Source: CAVTPD01 sp963736575 (GTDB lineage Bacteria > Bacteroidota > Bacteroidia > Cytophagales > JAAEPT01). From it: a DNA stretch of 64,000 nucleotides. Each line of letters starts with the position of its first letter. Positions within the stretch are counted from its first letter, which is position 1. Shown one piece after another: positions 53,301 through 61,240 of this stretch. Under the pieces are notes generated by a model. That model was not told the DNA's origin. It was given only the letters and a program-made list of their open reading frames with translations, and ran no database searches. The DNA lies in assembly GCA_963736575.1 (NCBI GenBank), contig CAVTPD010000001.1, positions 1,736,001-1,800,000 on the forward strand, given 5' to 3'. Both the position numbers and the translations under genes were made by a program.

Positions 53301-54223
53301 ACATGAAACGTTTCCATAAAGGAGCTTTTTTCTTAGCCGATCAATTAGGTTTAGACATCACCCCTATTATGGTGCATGGAGTTTATGATACCCTTCCCAA
53401 AAGTGATTTAATGATTAACATATCTACCATTTCTTTAAAAGTTTTACCTAGAATTAAACATGAAGATCCAGTTTGGGGAGAAAATTATTCACAAAAGACA
53501 AAAAGCGTTTCTAAATATTTTAAAAGAGAATTTTCTAGCTATAAAAACCAGCAAGAAGACGCACTCTATTTCTCTAAAATAATATTTAGAAACTATGTTT
53601 TTAAAGGGCCTTTATTAGAATGGTATTTTAAAATAAAATGGGGATTTGAATCTAAAAATTATACATTTTACAATAAATTAATAGGCAACAGAACCACAAT
53701 AATGGACGTAGGTTGTGGCTACGGTTACCTCAGTTATTTTCTTCATTTCAGAAATGAAAACAGGGAAATTTTGGCCCTAGACTACGATGAAGATAAAATT
53801 GCTATTGCCAAAAATGCCTATAACATAACTGAAAACTTACAATTTGAGGCTGCCGATATTGTCTCTTACCCTATCCCAAAAAGAGAGGTGATTTTCTACA
53901 ATGATGTACTGCATTACTTACCAGAAGAAGAACAACTAATTGTTCTAAAAAAATCTATTGAAAGTTTAGATCAAAATGGCATTTTATTTATACGAGATGG
54001 GATTACAGATCTTAAAGACCGTCACAAAAAAACTATAGAAACCGAAAGATATTCTACCCAAATTATAGGCTTTAATAAGAAAACCAGAAACTTACATTTC
54101 TTTTCTTCAGAGTTTATTAAGAATTTAGCAGAAGAATACGGACTAAGTTTTGAAATGATTGAACAATCTAAAAAGACCTCTAATGTATTAATTATACTTA
54201 GAAAGACATTAAATGGAGAATAA
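50381..54223 (+). CDS. trifunctional MMPL exporter/PlsC-type acyltransferase/methyltransferase
   Basis: A 1280-residue fusion. Residues 1-850 are an RND/MMPL exporter. There are two blocks of membrane helices, each after a large periplasmic loop, for example GAILFGIAMDYSFHFFTHYA and ATFIFGLGDDFSIFVSDG with the acidic residues of proton relay. Residues about 880-1060 are a 1-acylglycerol-3-phosphate acyltransferase domain (SNHASFLDILL, FPEGTRSEDG). Residues about 1090-1270 are a class I SAM methyltransferase (MDVGCGYGYLSYFL). Similar trifunctional proteins occur in flexirubin loci. The fusion implies coupled lipid attachment, methylation and export. The next gene overlaps by 11 nt. Confidence 0.92.
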   Translation: MIEKLVQSFYTFWASRKKTFSILFLLVCAFLAFGIAQLNISEDIYSILPKGKSFEKLNNLASGNDVRNKVFFLISVEEEKNQDELTETIDSLTQLITQKTNASFVNFTSSKEDLQKDIYDYYYTHFPLLLDSSYYQLIDEKIEKKSVEKSIHTTYRQIISPSGGFLKNYILNDPIFITQPFFSELEKLHSGGRINIKDGFMFSKDGGSIFIYANIKSNTTAAEKETLYYNLQSFKAEWNTKHPTNQVDYFGTFQIATENSIQVKKDTKTTLIIAVIAILLILILYYRKVSAPIYFILPTLFGGLFALGIMGYLQPNVSGLSIATGAILFGIAMDYSFHFFTHYAHTKSLLQTLKEISIPLVTGSFTTILAFAALIFANSVILQDFGLFATLALIGASLFTLLFLPLILTITGFNVSSINREKELFKLPSLNKKYHPYALIAIVIITIILFYSSKGIQFDSDLNNLSYHQESLKEKEEKFVGMNPDEEVKLHLFSYGNSLDDAAESNYKLYKKIKDLKTKGLITEFFSTGDFIIPKSVQKTRIKTWNDYWSNKSTSTFSTIDSTAKSIGFNSNAFGNFKSWLTEFEAPTGKADSLLLNKMELNTLVRKDKDGKVILLSSVIVNKQDKERIKAELLTINGIEIFDRADMASSLVDLVKDDFNYLLFASFLIVFITLLIIYGRLELTLLTVLPMIIGWIWILGIASLLDIKFNFVNIVIATFIFGLGDDFSIFVSDGLMAKYKFKKNNLKSYNTAIILSAITTIIGTGVLIFAKHPAIHSVALISVLGIVLILLISLVVQPIIFNFFVQGRIEKGKPPITFFAFFLTTYSFTLFIVGSLAASVFLLFFRSMPIGRKRKQLFINHILSKLAWLQIYTGYQITKRIDTQNLDISKPSIIISNHASFLDILLLIMLSPRIVLVVKDWVYKSPLFGSLIRYAGYIYIGDSPEENLEKVSKLIADGYSIGIFPEGTRSEDGNMKRFHKGAFFLADQLGLDITPIMVHGVYDTLPKSDLMINISTISLKVLPRIKHEDPVWGENYSQKTKSVSKYFKREFSSYKNQQEDALYFSKIIFRNYVFKGPLLEWYFKIKWGFESKNYTFYNKLIGNRTTIMDVGCGYGYLSYFLHFRNENREILALDYDEDKIAIAKNAYNITENLQFEAADIVSYPIPKREVIFYNDVLHYLPEEEQLIVLKKSIESLDQNGILFIRDGITDLKDRHKKTIETERYSTQIIGFNKKTRNLHFFSSEFIKNLAEEYGLSFEMIEQSKKTSNVLIILRKTLNGE

Positions 54224-55745
54224 CACAGAAGAATACGACTTTGTAATTATTGGTAGTGGACTGGGTGGTTTAGAATGTGCATTTATACTTGCCTCTGAAG
54301 GGTACAAAGTAATCGTTCTAGAAAAGAATCATCAAATTGGCGGAAACTTACAAGTCTTTAGTAGAGATAAAAGTATTTTTGATACCGGCGTACATTACAT
54401 AGGAAACCTAAACGAAGGAGAATGCCTACACCAATTTTTTAAATATTTTGGTTTAATGGACTTAAAATGGAAACGTTTAGATGATGACTGTTTTGACTTA
54501 ATCCGTTTCCCCGATGGTAAAGAATATAAATTAGGCCAAGGTTACGAGCAACATAAAAAAAACTTAGTAGAATATTTTCCAGAAGAAGAAGCCGCAATTA
54601 CAAAATATTGCGATTCGTTGCAGACAATATGCAGTAATTTCCCCATGTACAAGCTTAACTCTGTAGATGTGCATGATTTTTTTAATGGGGAACAAAGCGA
54701 ATTAATTTTCAAGAACACAGCTGAATTTCTTGATACAATTACCGATAATGAAAGATTAAAGGCTGTATTAGTTGGTAATAACGGTTTATATGCTGGTGTA
54801 AGAGATAAAACTCCTTTATATGTACACGCTCTAATAACCGATAGTTTTATAAATGGTGCTTATCGTTTACAAGATGGAGGTTCACAGTTGGCTATTTCCT
54901 TAACAAAATCTATCCGTAAATTGGGCGGTAAAGTACTTAAACGTAAAAAAGTAGTATCTGCCAACTATGATAATAACAAAAATATAACTGAAGTAGTATT
55001 AGAAAATGGTGATGTTGTAAAAGGGAAAAACTACATTTCTAATGCGCACCCGGCGGCAACAGTAGACATATTTGGTGAAGATCGTTTTTTAAAACCTTAT
55101 GTAAAACGAATTAAAAACTTAGAAAACACCATTTCTACTTTTAACGTATACATTTCTTTAAAGAAAGATACTTTTGAGTACCTCAACTACAATATTTACC
55201 TACAGCAAGACGACCCTTGGGCTAGTTTAGAATACACAGAAGTAAATTGGGGCCAAAACCTTTACATATGCACCCCTTCCGTTACTAAAAGCGAAAAATA
55301 CACAGACAGCTTAATTGTAATGGCTTACATGCGTTACGAAGACGTGAAACAGTGGGAAGAAACATTTAATACCGTAGGCGAACCTGGTGATAGAACAGAA
55401 GCATACAACAATTTCAAAAAAGAGAAAGAAGAAATTATTCTGAAAAAGCTAGAAGAGATGTTTCCAGACATCCGTTCTAAAATAAAGTCGGTACATAGTT
55501 CTTCTCCCCTTACACTTAGAGATTATTTAGGAGATAAAGAAGGCTCTCTATACGGTGTTTTAAAAGATTGTAATTCCCCTGCCAGAACCTTAATTAACCC
55601 AAGTACTAAAATACCTAATCTGTATTTAACGGGGCAAAATCTAATTTTACACGGCATTGTTGGTGTAACTATTGGTGCTTTTGTTACTTGTTTTAACTTT
55701 TTAGATAAAGAAAAACTAATGAAAAAAGTTACTTCTGTAAAATAA
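54213..55745 (+). CDS. CrtI/retinol-saturase-like FAD oxidoreductase
   Basis: A 510-residue flavoprotein with an N-terminal FAD fold IIGSGLGGLECAFILASEGY (in part), the motif VLEKNHQIGGNLQ and the family's GVHYIGNL. The C-terminal GHNLILHGIVGVT-like stretch here reads TGQNLILHGIVGV. It resembles carotenoid desaturases and all-trans-retinol 13,14-reductases, enzymes that act on long conjugated chains. In this locus the substrate is likely the aryl polyene, by desaturation, saturation or isomerisation. The start overlaps the exporter fusion by 11 nt, so the two are translated together. Confidence 0.9.
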   Translation: MENNTEEYDFVIIGSGLGGLECAFILASEGYKVIVLEKNHQIGGNLQVFSRDKSIFDTGVHYIGNLNEGECLHQFFKYFGLMDLKWKRLDDDCFDLIRFPDGKEYKLGQGYEQHKKNLVEYFPEEEAAITKYCDSLQTICSNFPMYKLNSVDVHDFFNGEQSELIFKNTAEFLDTITDNERLKAVLVGNNGLYAGVRDKTPLYVHALITDSFINGAYRLQDGGSQLAISLTKSIRKLGGKVLKRKKVVSANYDNNKNITEVVLENGDVVKGKNYISNAHPAATVDIFGEDRFLKPYVKRIKNLENTISTFNVYISLKKDTFEYLNYNIYLQQDDPWASLEYTEVNWGQNLYICTPSVTKSEKYTDSLIVMAYMRYEDVKQWEETFNTVGEPGDRTEAYNNFKKEKEEIILKKLEEMFPDIRSKIKSVHSSSPLTLRDYLGDKEGSLYGVLKDCNSPARTLINPSTKIPNLYLTGQNLILHGIVGVTIGAFVTCFNFLDKEKLMKKVTSVK

Positions 55746-55788
55746 ACAACCCCTTAAAATTTTAAAAAAGAAAGGCCATCAACCTTAA

Positions 55789-55796
55789 TAATTTTG
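55789..55796 (+). promoter_or_regulatory. possible internal -7 element before the methyltransferase
   Basis: TAATTTTG matches TAnnTTTG, but no good -33 TTG is found and the leader would be only about 7 nt. It may add internal transcription to the plus-strand operon. Confidence 0.35.
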
Positions 55797-55809
55797 ATTT
55801 AACAAAAAC

Positions 55810-56883
55810 ATGGAGAATTCGAATACTTTTCAAACAAAAAAAATAACTGCTGTAGAAGCTAAAAACGAAGCTCAAAAATTAGCTTTCGCACCCATTGCAT
55901 TTCAAGCAGTAATGGTTTTAAGAAAAACGGGGATTCTACAATTAATTTCTGAAAGCCTTGGTAAAGGATTAACAATTGAAGAAATAGCCGAAAAAACGAA
56001 CGTTTCTAAATACGGTGTCCGTGTTTTGGTAGAATCTGCATTAGTAAGCAATGTTGTAGAAAAAGAAGGTGAAAACTATAAACTTTCTAAAATAGGTTAC
56101 TTTGTAATTCATGATGACCTAACCTCTGCCAACTTTGATTTTACGCAAGACGTGTGTTATGAAGGCATGTTTCATTTAGACAAAGCTATTGAAGAAGGAA
56201 AACCTTCCGGTTTAAAAGTATTTGGAGATTGGCCTACTTTATACGAAGGTTTAGCAACTATTGAGGAACCCTTCAGAACAAGTTGGTTTACTTTTGACCA
56301 CTATTATTCAGACAAAAGTTTTCCGGCAGCATTAAAAATTGTATTTGATAAACCGGTTAAAAAACTATTAGACATTGGCGGTAACACTGGTAAATGGGCA
56401 ACACAATGTGTAAATCATAATCCAGATGTTGAAGTAACCATATTTGATCTTCCTGGTCAAATTAACACCGCAAAAGGTATTCTTTCTAAAATTGAAAACA
56501 GTGACCGTATAAAATACAACCCCGGTGATTTATTAAAAGAAGATACCGTAATCCCTGCTGGGTTTGATATTTACTGGATGAGCCAATTTTTAGATTGCTT
56601 TTCGGAAGAAGAAGTTATTAGCATTTTGTCTAGAATTAAAAACTCTATGGACGAAAATAGCAGAATATACATCATGGAAACCTTCTGGGACAACCAAATG
56701 TTTGAAGGCGCGGCATACAGCTTAGTACAAACATCTTTATACTTCACCTGTATTGCTAATGGTAATAGTAAAATGTATGGTAAACCAGAATTTGAAAAAT
56801 TAATCCTTGAATCGGGTTTAAAAATTGAACACGCACATGAAGACGTAGGTATAGGACATACCATTTTAGTCTGCAAAAAATAA
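55810..56883 (+). CDS. class I SAM O-methyltransferase
   Basis: A 357-residue methyltransferase of the plant-type O-methyltransferase/hydroxyneurosporene family. A winged-helix dimerisation domain (residues ~20-95: ISESLGKGLTIEEIAEKTNVSKYGVRVLVE, in part) precedes the Rossmann domain with LLDIGGNTGKWA at about 180-191 and FDLPGQINTAKG. It probably methylates a phenolic oxygen of the aryl head group. No active-site histidine is assigned with certainty. It stands 64 nt after the CrtI-like gene and 38 nt before the halogenase-like gene. Confidence 0.9.
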   Translation: MENSNTFQTKKITAVEAKNEAQKLAFAPIAFQAVMVLRKTGILQLISESLGKGLTIEEIAEKTNVSKYGVRVLVESALVSNVVEKEGENYKLSKIGYFVIHDDLTSANFDFTQDVCYEGMFHLDKAIEEGKPSGLKVFGDWPTLYEGLATIEEPFRTSWFTFDHYYSDKSFPAALKIVFDKPVKKLLDIGGNTGKWATQCVNHNPDVEVTIFDLPGQINTAKGILSKIENSDRIKYNPGDLLKEDTVIPAGFDIYWMSQFLDCFSEEEVISILSRIKNSMDENSRIYIMETFWDNQMFEGAAYSLVQTSLYFTCIANGNSKMYGKPEFEKLILESGLKIEHAHEDVGIGHTILVCKK

Positions 56884-56921
56884 CTACCCAATAAAAAACT
56901 CTAGTAACAAACTAACGTTAG

Positions 56922-58154
56922 ATGAATACAGATTCTATATATGATGTACTTATCATAGGCGCAGGCCCAGCTGGTATAATTTCAGCTGGTGTGTTAAATA
57001 AAAAAGGATATAAAGTAGCTGTTATTGAAAAAACGAAATTCCCTCGTTTTGTTATTGGTGAAAGTCTATTGCCGCGTTGTATGGAACACATACAAGAAGC
57101 TGGACTAATGCAAGAGGTTGAAAAAGCAGGATTTCAAAAAAAATTCGGCGCTATTTTCTATAAAGGAAATGATACTTGTGATTTTCAATTCTCTGACCAA
57201 TATACCAAGGGCTGGACATGGACTTGGCAAGTACCCCGTGCCGATTTCGATAAAATCTTAGCAGATGCCGTACAAGCAAAAGGTGTTGAAATTCTATACG
57301 AAACTAGTGTAAACGAGGTAGAAATCACGGATAAAGAAGTAATCACTACTATTTCTAATTCGGGAGGAGAAAACCAAATTCATTCTAAATACATTATTGA
57401 CGGTAGCGGTTACGGAAGAGTATTACCCAAGCTGTTTGGCTTAGATAAAGCCTCTTCTTTTCCTGCCAGAACAGCTTTATTTGCCCATATTCATGAGCCT
57501 GAAAGACCCGATGGCCCAGAAAGTAATCGGATAACCGCAACATCTGTAAATAATGATCTTTGGATTTGGAACATCCCTTTTTCAAATAAAATCACCTCGG
57601 TAGGTTTTGTTGGTGATCTAAGTTATTTCGAAAATCAAAGCTCTAAAACCCCAGAAGAGCGTTTCCGTTTTTTGCTAGAAAAAGACCCTCGCACTAAAAA
57701 TCGTTTTCAGGATAAAAAATTAGTTTTTGAACCCCGTACAATAACCGGTTATTCTGTAGGTGTAACTAAACTATACGGTAAACGCTATGTTTTAACGGGC
57801 AACAGTACAGAGTTTTTAGACCCTATTTTCTCTAGTGGCGTAACCTTTGCCATGGAGTCTGGCTCTTTAGCCGCCCAACTTATTGACAAAGAATTAAACG
57901 GCCAGTATGTAGATTGGGAAAAAGAATATACCTTGTACATTAGACAAGGTGTTGACGTCTTTAGATCTTATGTAACAGGGTGGTACAATGGTACATTACA
58001 AAATATTTTTTTTGCTGAAAACATTAAACCTGAATTTAAAAACCAGATTTGTTCTGTTTTAGCCGGATATGTTTGGGATAAAACCAACCCTTTTGTGAAA
58101 AAGCATAAAACTATATTAGAAACCTTAAACACAATTATAACCCAAAATCTATAA
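56922..58154 (+). CDS. flavin-dependent halogenase-like oxidoreductase
   Basis: A 410-residue FAD enzyme with GAGPAG (13-18), RFVIGESLLPR, the WxWxIP halogenase signature as WIWNIP (~213-218), and FLDPIFSSG (~297-305). FLDPIFSSG fits the F-x-x-P-x-x-S-x-G motif described for flavin-dependent halogenases. Some flexirubins are chlorinated on the ring, which agrees. Close relatives without halogenase activity (geranylgeranyl-reductase or hydroxylase types) exist, so hydroxylation is the alternative. No flavin reductase gene is in the window. The next gene starts 5 nt later. Confidence 0.85.
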   Translation: MNTDSIYDVLIIGAGPAGIISAGVLNKKGYKVAVIEKTKFPRFVIGESLLPRCMEHIQEAGLMQEVEKAGFQKKFGAIFYKGNDTCDFQFSDQYTKGWTWTWQVPRADFDKILADAVQAKGVEILYETSVNEVEITDKEVITTISNSGGENQIHSKYIIDGSGYGRVLPKLFGLDKASSFPARTALFAHIHEPERPDGPESNRITATSVNNDLWIWNIPFSNKITSVGFVGDLSYFENQSSKTPEERFRFLLEKDPRTKNRFQDKKLVFEPRTITGYSVGVTKLYGKRYVLTGNSTEFLDPIFSSGVTFAMESGSLAAQLIDKELNGQYVDWEKEYTLYIRQGVDVFRSYVTGWYNGTLQNIFFAENIKPEFKNQICSVLAGYVWDKTNPFVKKHKTILETLNTIITQNL

Positions 58155-58159
58155 TCTAT

Positions 58160-58813
58160 ATGAAGAAGCTAACTTTTCTATTATTATTTATTACAGGTGT
58201 TGTTATAGCCCAGTCTGATGTAAACCTACAAAAAGTTATAGATGCACCTCAATTAACGTGGTTTGGTTTAGACTTTACGGATGTAAAACTAATTGAAGAC
58301 AGTGAAACACCCGGTTTTAACGATCCAGAAAAAATTAGAGATTATTATTTTCAGGAATGGAATACCATTGTTTACAGCGAACCTGAAAAGTACAACTTTA
58401 AAAATTTCTTACAGAAAGACAGTGTTGTAATTGGTCTAGACGAGATTAATGAGTGGAATAAAGATGTGAAAATCCAAAGCGCCATTATTAGAAGTTATGA
58501 TAATAACCCACAGCCAACCAGAACAGAAGAAGAACTGCAAACTATAGTAAATAAATATTCTTATGAAGGATTTGACGGCATAGGCACTAAATTTATTGTA
58601 ACAGAAATGAATAAAAGAAGTGCTTACGCTACAGGATATTTAGTGTACTTTGATATTTCAAGCAAAAAAATTCTTTACTCAAGAAAAATGGCTGAAAAAG
58701 CTGGCGGTTTTGGATTTAGAAACTATTGGATGGGTGCATTTTATAGAAACTATAGAGAAATAAGCCCCAATGACTGGTTACGTGAAGAAAAGAAGAATAA
58801 TCGCAAAAGATAA
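58160..58813 (+). CDS. secreted protein of unknown function in the pigment operon
   Basis: The 217-residue protein has a clean signal peptide (MKKLTFLLLFITGVVIAQ), so it is periplasmic or outer-membrane associated. I do not recognise the family. The mature part has motifs LTWFGLDFTDVKLIED and a C-terminal GGFGFRNYWMGAFYR. It starts 5 nt after the halogenase-like gene and is followed by a strong terminator, so it is the last gene of the plus-strand pigment operon. A role in moving or anchoring the pigment at the outer membrane is a guess from context. Confidence 0.8.
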   Translation: MKKLTFLLLFITGVVIAQSDVNLQKVIDAPQLTWFGLDFTDVKLIEDSETPGFNDPEKIRDYYFQEWNTIVYSEPEKYNFKNFLQKDSVVIGLDEINEWNKDVKIQSAIIRSYDNNPQPTRTEEELQTIVNKYSYEGFDGIGTKFIVTEMNKRSAYATGYLVYFDISSKKILYSRKMAEKAGGFGFRNYWMGAFYRNYREISPNDWLREEKKNNRKR

Positions 58814-58836
58814 ACAACACACATATTTAATCTTTA

Positions 58837-58871
58837 AAACACCTATTATTTGTAATGATGGGTGTTTTTTT
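58837..58871 (+). terminator. terminator of the plus-strand pigment operon
   Basis: Arms AAACACC (58837-58843) and GGTGTTT (58861-58867) with an inner ATTA/TAAT stem (58845-58856) end in a T-run to 58871. It closes the operon starting at 50381. Confidence 0.85.
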
Positions 58872-58904
58872 ATGCCTTTTTTTTACATAATAACTAGCAA
58901 TTTA

Positions 58905-58924
58905 AATTCTAACAAAATAGAATT
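58905..58924. repeat. 7-bp inverted repeat upstream of the radical SAM gene
   Basis: AATTCTA and TAGAATT surround ACAAAA, 49-68 nt upstream of the GTG start. It could be a regulator site. A promoter for the radical SAM gene is not evident. Confidence 0.35.
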
Positions 58925-58973
58925 AGCTTATCTCCTAATTACTGCTGAACTTTAGAGCTTCAAATCTATATCT

Positions 58974-61160
58974 GTGGCCATTACTACGCTCTTTATCACC
59001 CCTCCTTTTACGCAGTTAAATACTCCATACCCAGCTACCGCTTATTTAAAAGGCTTTTTTAATACGGTAAATCTAAAAGCCTACCAAGCCGACTTAGGCA
59101 TGGAAGTGATATTAGACTTATTTTCTTCTTCGGGAGTAAAAACATTGTTTAAAACCATAGAACATTACGGTTTAGACCTTTCGGATAATGCCGTAAGGAT
59201 GATTCATTTACAAGAACATTACATTAACGCTATAGACCCTGTAATTGCCTTTCTTCAGGACAAAAACCCAACACTAGCCTACCGAATTGCAAAAGGTGAT
59301 TATTTACCGGAAGCTTCTCGTTTTGGCTTAAAAGAAGAAGCCGACTTGGCTTTTGGCACTATGGGTATTAGAGATAAAGCCCGCCATTTTGCTACGCTTT
59401 TTTTGGAAGATTTAAGCGATCTTATTCGTGAAACAGTAGATCCAAATTTTGGATTTTCTCGCTATGCAGAACAATTGGGAATGTCGGCTACCGAATTTGA
59501 TGAATTGCATGAAGAACTTCAGCTAGACCCTTCTTTTACCGATCATTATTTGTTAAAACGGCTACAAGAAAAACTTGAACAATACCAACCCCAGTTAGTT
59601 GGTATTTCGGTGCCTTTCCCCGGTAATTTATACAGTGCTTTTAAGTGTGCGCAATACATAAAACAAAATTTTCCAGACATAAAAACATCATTAGGTGGTG
59701 GTTTTCCTAATACTGAACTTAGAAGTCTTTCAGACCCTACTGTTTTTGACTATTTCGATTTTGTAACGCTAGACGATGGTGAACAACCTTTACTTTCTTT
59801 AGTAGATTACTTAGACGGAAACCGACCTATTGAAAACCTAAAACGTACTTTTTTACTTCAGAATGGAAAAGTAAAATATATGGACAATAAAAGTCTGCGT
59901 GATATTCCATTTAAAGATTTAGGTTGCCCAGATTATACAGACCTTGACTTAGGTTCTTATTTATCTGTGTTAGAAATTGCCAATCCCATGCACCGTTTAT
60001 GGAGTGACGGGTGTTGGAATAAACTCACCATGGCGCACGGCTGTTACTGGAAAAAATGTAGTTTCTGCGATATAAGTCTAGATTATATTGAAACCTACAC
60101 CCCTCTTTCGGCTACTACCATTTGCGACAGAATGGAACAATTGATGGAACAAACTGGGCAAAACGGATTCCATTTTGTAGATGAAGCAGCACCTCCTTCA
60201 ATTATGCGAGATGTAGCCATTGAAATTCTACGCAGAGATTTAGCAGTGGTCTGGTGGACAAACATTCGGTTTGAAGAACGATTTACAAAAGACCTTTGCC
60301 AATTACTAAAAACATCTGGATGTATTGCGGTTTCTGGCGGGTTAGAAGTAGCCTCTGACCGATTGTTAGAAAAAATGGAAAAAGGCGTTAGTGTAAGCCA
60401 AGTGGCTAGAGTAACCCAACATTTTACACAAGCGGGTATTATGGTACATGCTTATTTAATGTATGGTTTCCCTACTCAAACGGAACAAGAAACCATTGAT
60501 TCTTTAGAAATGGTTCGTCAGTTGTTTCAAGCCGGAATCATACAATCGGGCTTTTGGCACCGCTTTGCTATGACAGCGCACAGTCCGGTAGGTTTACAAC
60601 CCGAAAAGTACGGCGTTGTAAAAGTTGGCCCCGAACAAGGTGGTTTTGCATACAACGATTTAGCCCACGAAGATCCAACAGGTGCTAATCCTACCATCTT
60701 CAGTATAGGTTTAAAAACGTCTTTATTAAGCTATATGCGAAACCAAGGTTTTGACAAACCTTTACAATCTTGGTTTGAAGACGAATTACCACCAACCACT
60801 ATTCCCGAAAATCACATAGCAACTGCTATAAATAAAACCGAAAACATAAACCTTAGCGATAAATCAAAAATTCTATGGATTGGTAATTTACCGGCCGTAG
60901 ACATTGTAGAAACTGAAAACAGTGAAGAAGCCCTTTTTGAATTTCATGATTTACAACGTTTATTTTCATTTACTATCCCTGTAGATTTAGCAGAAACCTT
61001 AGACGCTTTATTAGAACAAATTCATTATAAAAACGAAAAACTCTTCAGTATAAAAAATGCGAAAGATTTATTTAATGAGTTTGGAGAATGGTCTTTAGAA
61101 GATGCTACTAAATTGGAAGCTTGGAAAGTTTTGCGAGAAAATGGATTGTTGGTTTTATAA
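58974..61160 (+). CDS. B12-binding-domain radical SAM protein
   Basis: A 728-residue radical SAM protein. The N-terminal half has a cobalamin-binding-like Rossmann region (QPQLVGISVPFPGNLYSAF, TSLGGGFPNTELR). The iron-sulfur motif is CYWKKCSFC at about 357-365, in CX4CX2C spacing where CX3CX2C is the commoner form. It is followed by HFVDEAAPP and GGLEVASDRLLEKMEKGVS. The start is GTG 58974: an in-frame TAG at 58953 and no ATG in between leave no better choice. The family may perform methylation or rearrangement at unreactive carbons. It lies after the operon terminator, so it has separate transcription. A pigment role is possible. Confidence 0.88.
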   Translation: MAITTLFITPPFTQLNTPYPATAYLKGFFNTVNLKAYQADLGMEVILDLFSSSGVKTLFKTIEHYGLDLSDNAVRMIHLQEHYINAIDPVIAFLQDKNPTLAYRIAKGDYLPEASRFGLKEEADLAFGTMGIRDKARHFATLFLEDLSDLIRETVDPNFGFSRYAEQLGMSATEFDELHEELQLDPSFTDHYLLKRLQEKLEQYQPQLVGISVPFPGNLYSAFKCAQYIKQNFPDIKTSLGGGFPNTELRSLSDPTVFDYFDFVTLDDGEQPLLSLVDYLDGNRPIENLKRTFLLQNGKVKYMDNKSLRDIPFKDLGCPDYTDLDLGSYLSVLEIANPMHRLWSDGCWNKLTMAHGCYWKKCSFCDISLDYIETYTPLSATTICDRMEQLMEQTGQNGFHFVDEAAPPSIMRDVAIEILRRDLAVVWWTNIRFEERFTKDLCQLLKTSGCIAVSGGLEVASDRLLEKMEKGVSVSQVARVTQHFTQAGIMVHAYLMYGFPTQTEQETIDSLEMVRQLFQAGIIQSGFWHRFAMTAHSPVGLQPEKYGVVKVGPEQGGFAYNDLAHEDPTGANPTIFSIGLKTSLLSYMRNQGFDKPLQSWFEDELPPTTIPENHIATAINKTENINLSDKSKILWIGNLPAVDIVETENSEEALFEFHDLQRLFSFTIPVDLAETLDALLEQIHYKNEKLFSIKNAKDLFNEFGEWSLEDATKLEAWKVLRENGLLVL

Positions 61161-61193
61161 TAAACCCTTTTTAACTATCGGCCATTCCAATAA

Positions 61194-61222
61194 TTGAACT
61201 TATTACAATTTTGGTATCTTAA
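61194..61222 (+). promoter_or_regulatory. possible promoter of the DUF4442 gene
   Basis: TTG (61194-61196), an 18-nt spacer and TATCTTAA (61215-61222) resemble the consensus with two mismatches in the -7 box. The leader would be about 12 nt. Confidence 0.35.
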
Positions 61223-61240
61223 TTAACAAACCCCTTAGTT

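Noticed and set aside
58770..58955. Plus-strand 61-codon frame after the secreted protein
   Set aside because: It runs through the end of the previous gene and the operon terminator and looks like translated non-coding sequence.
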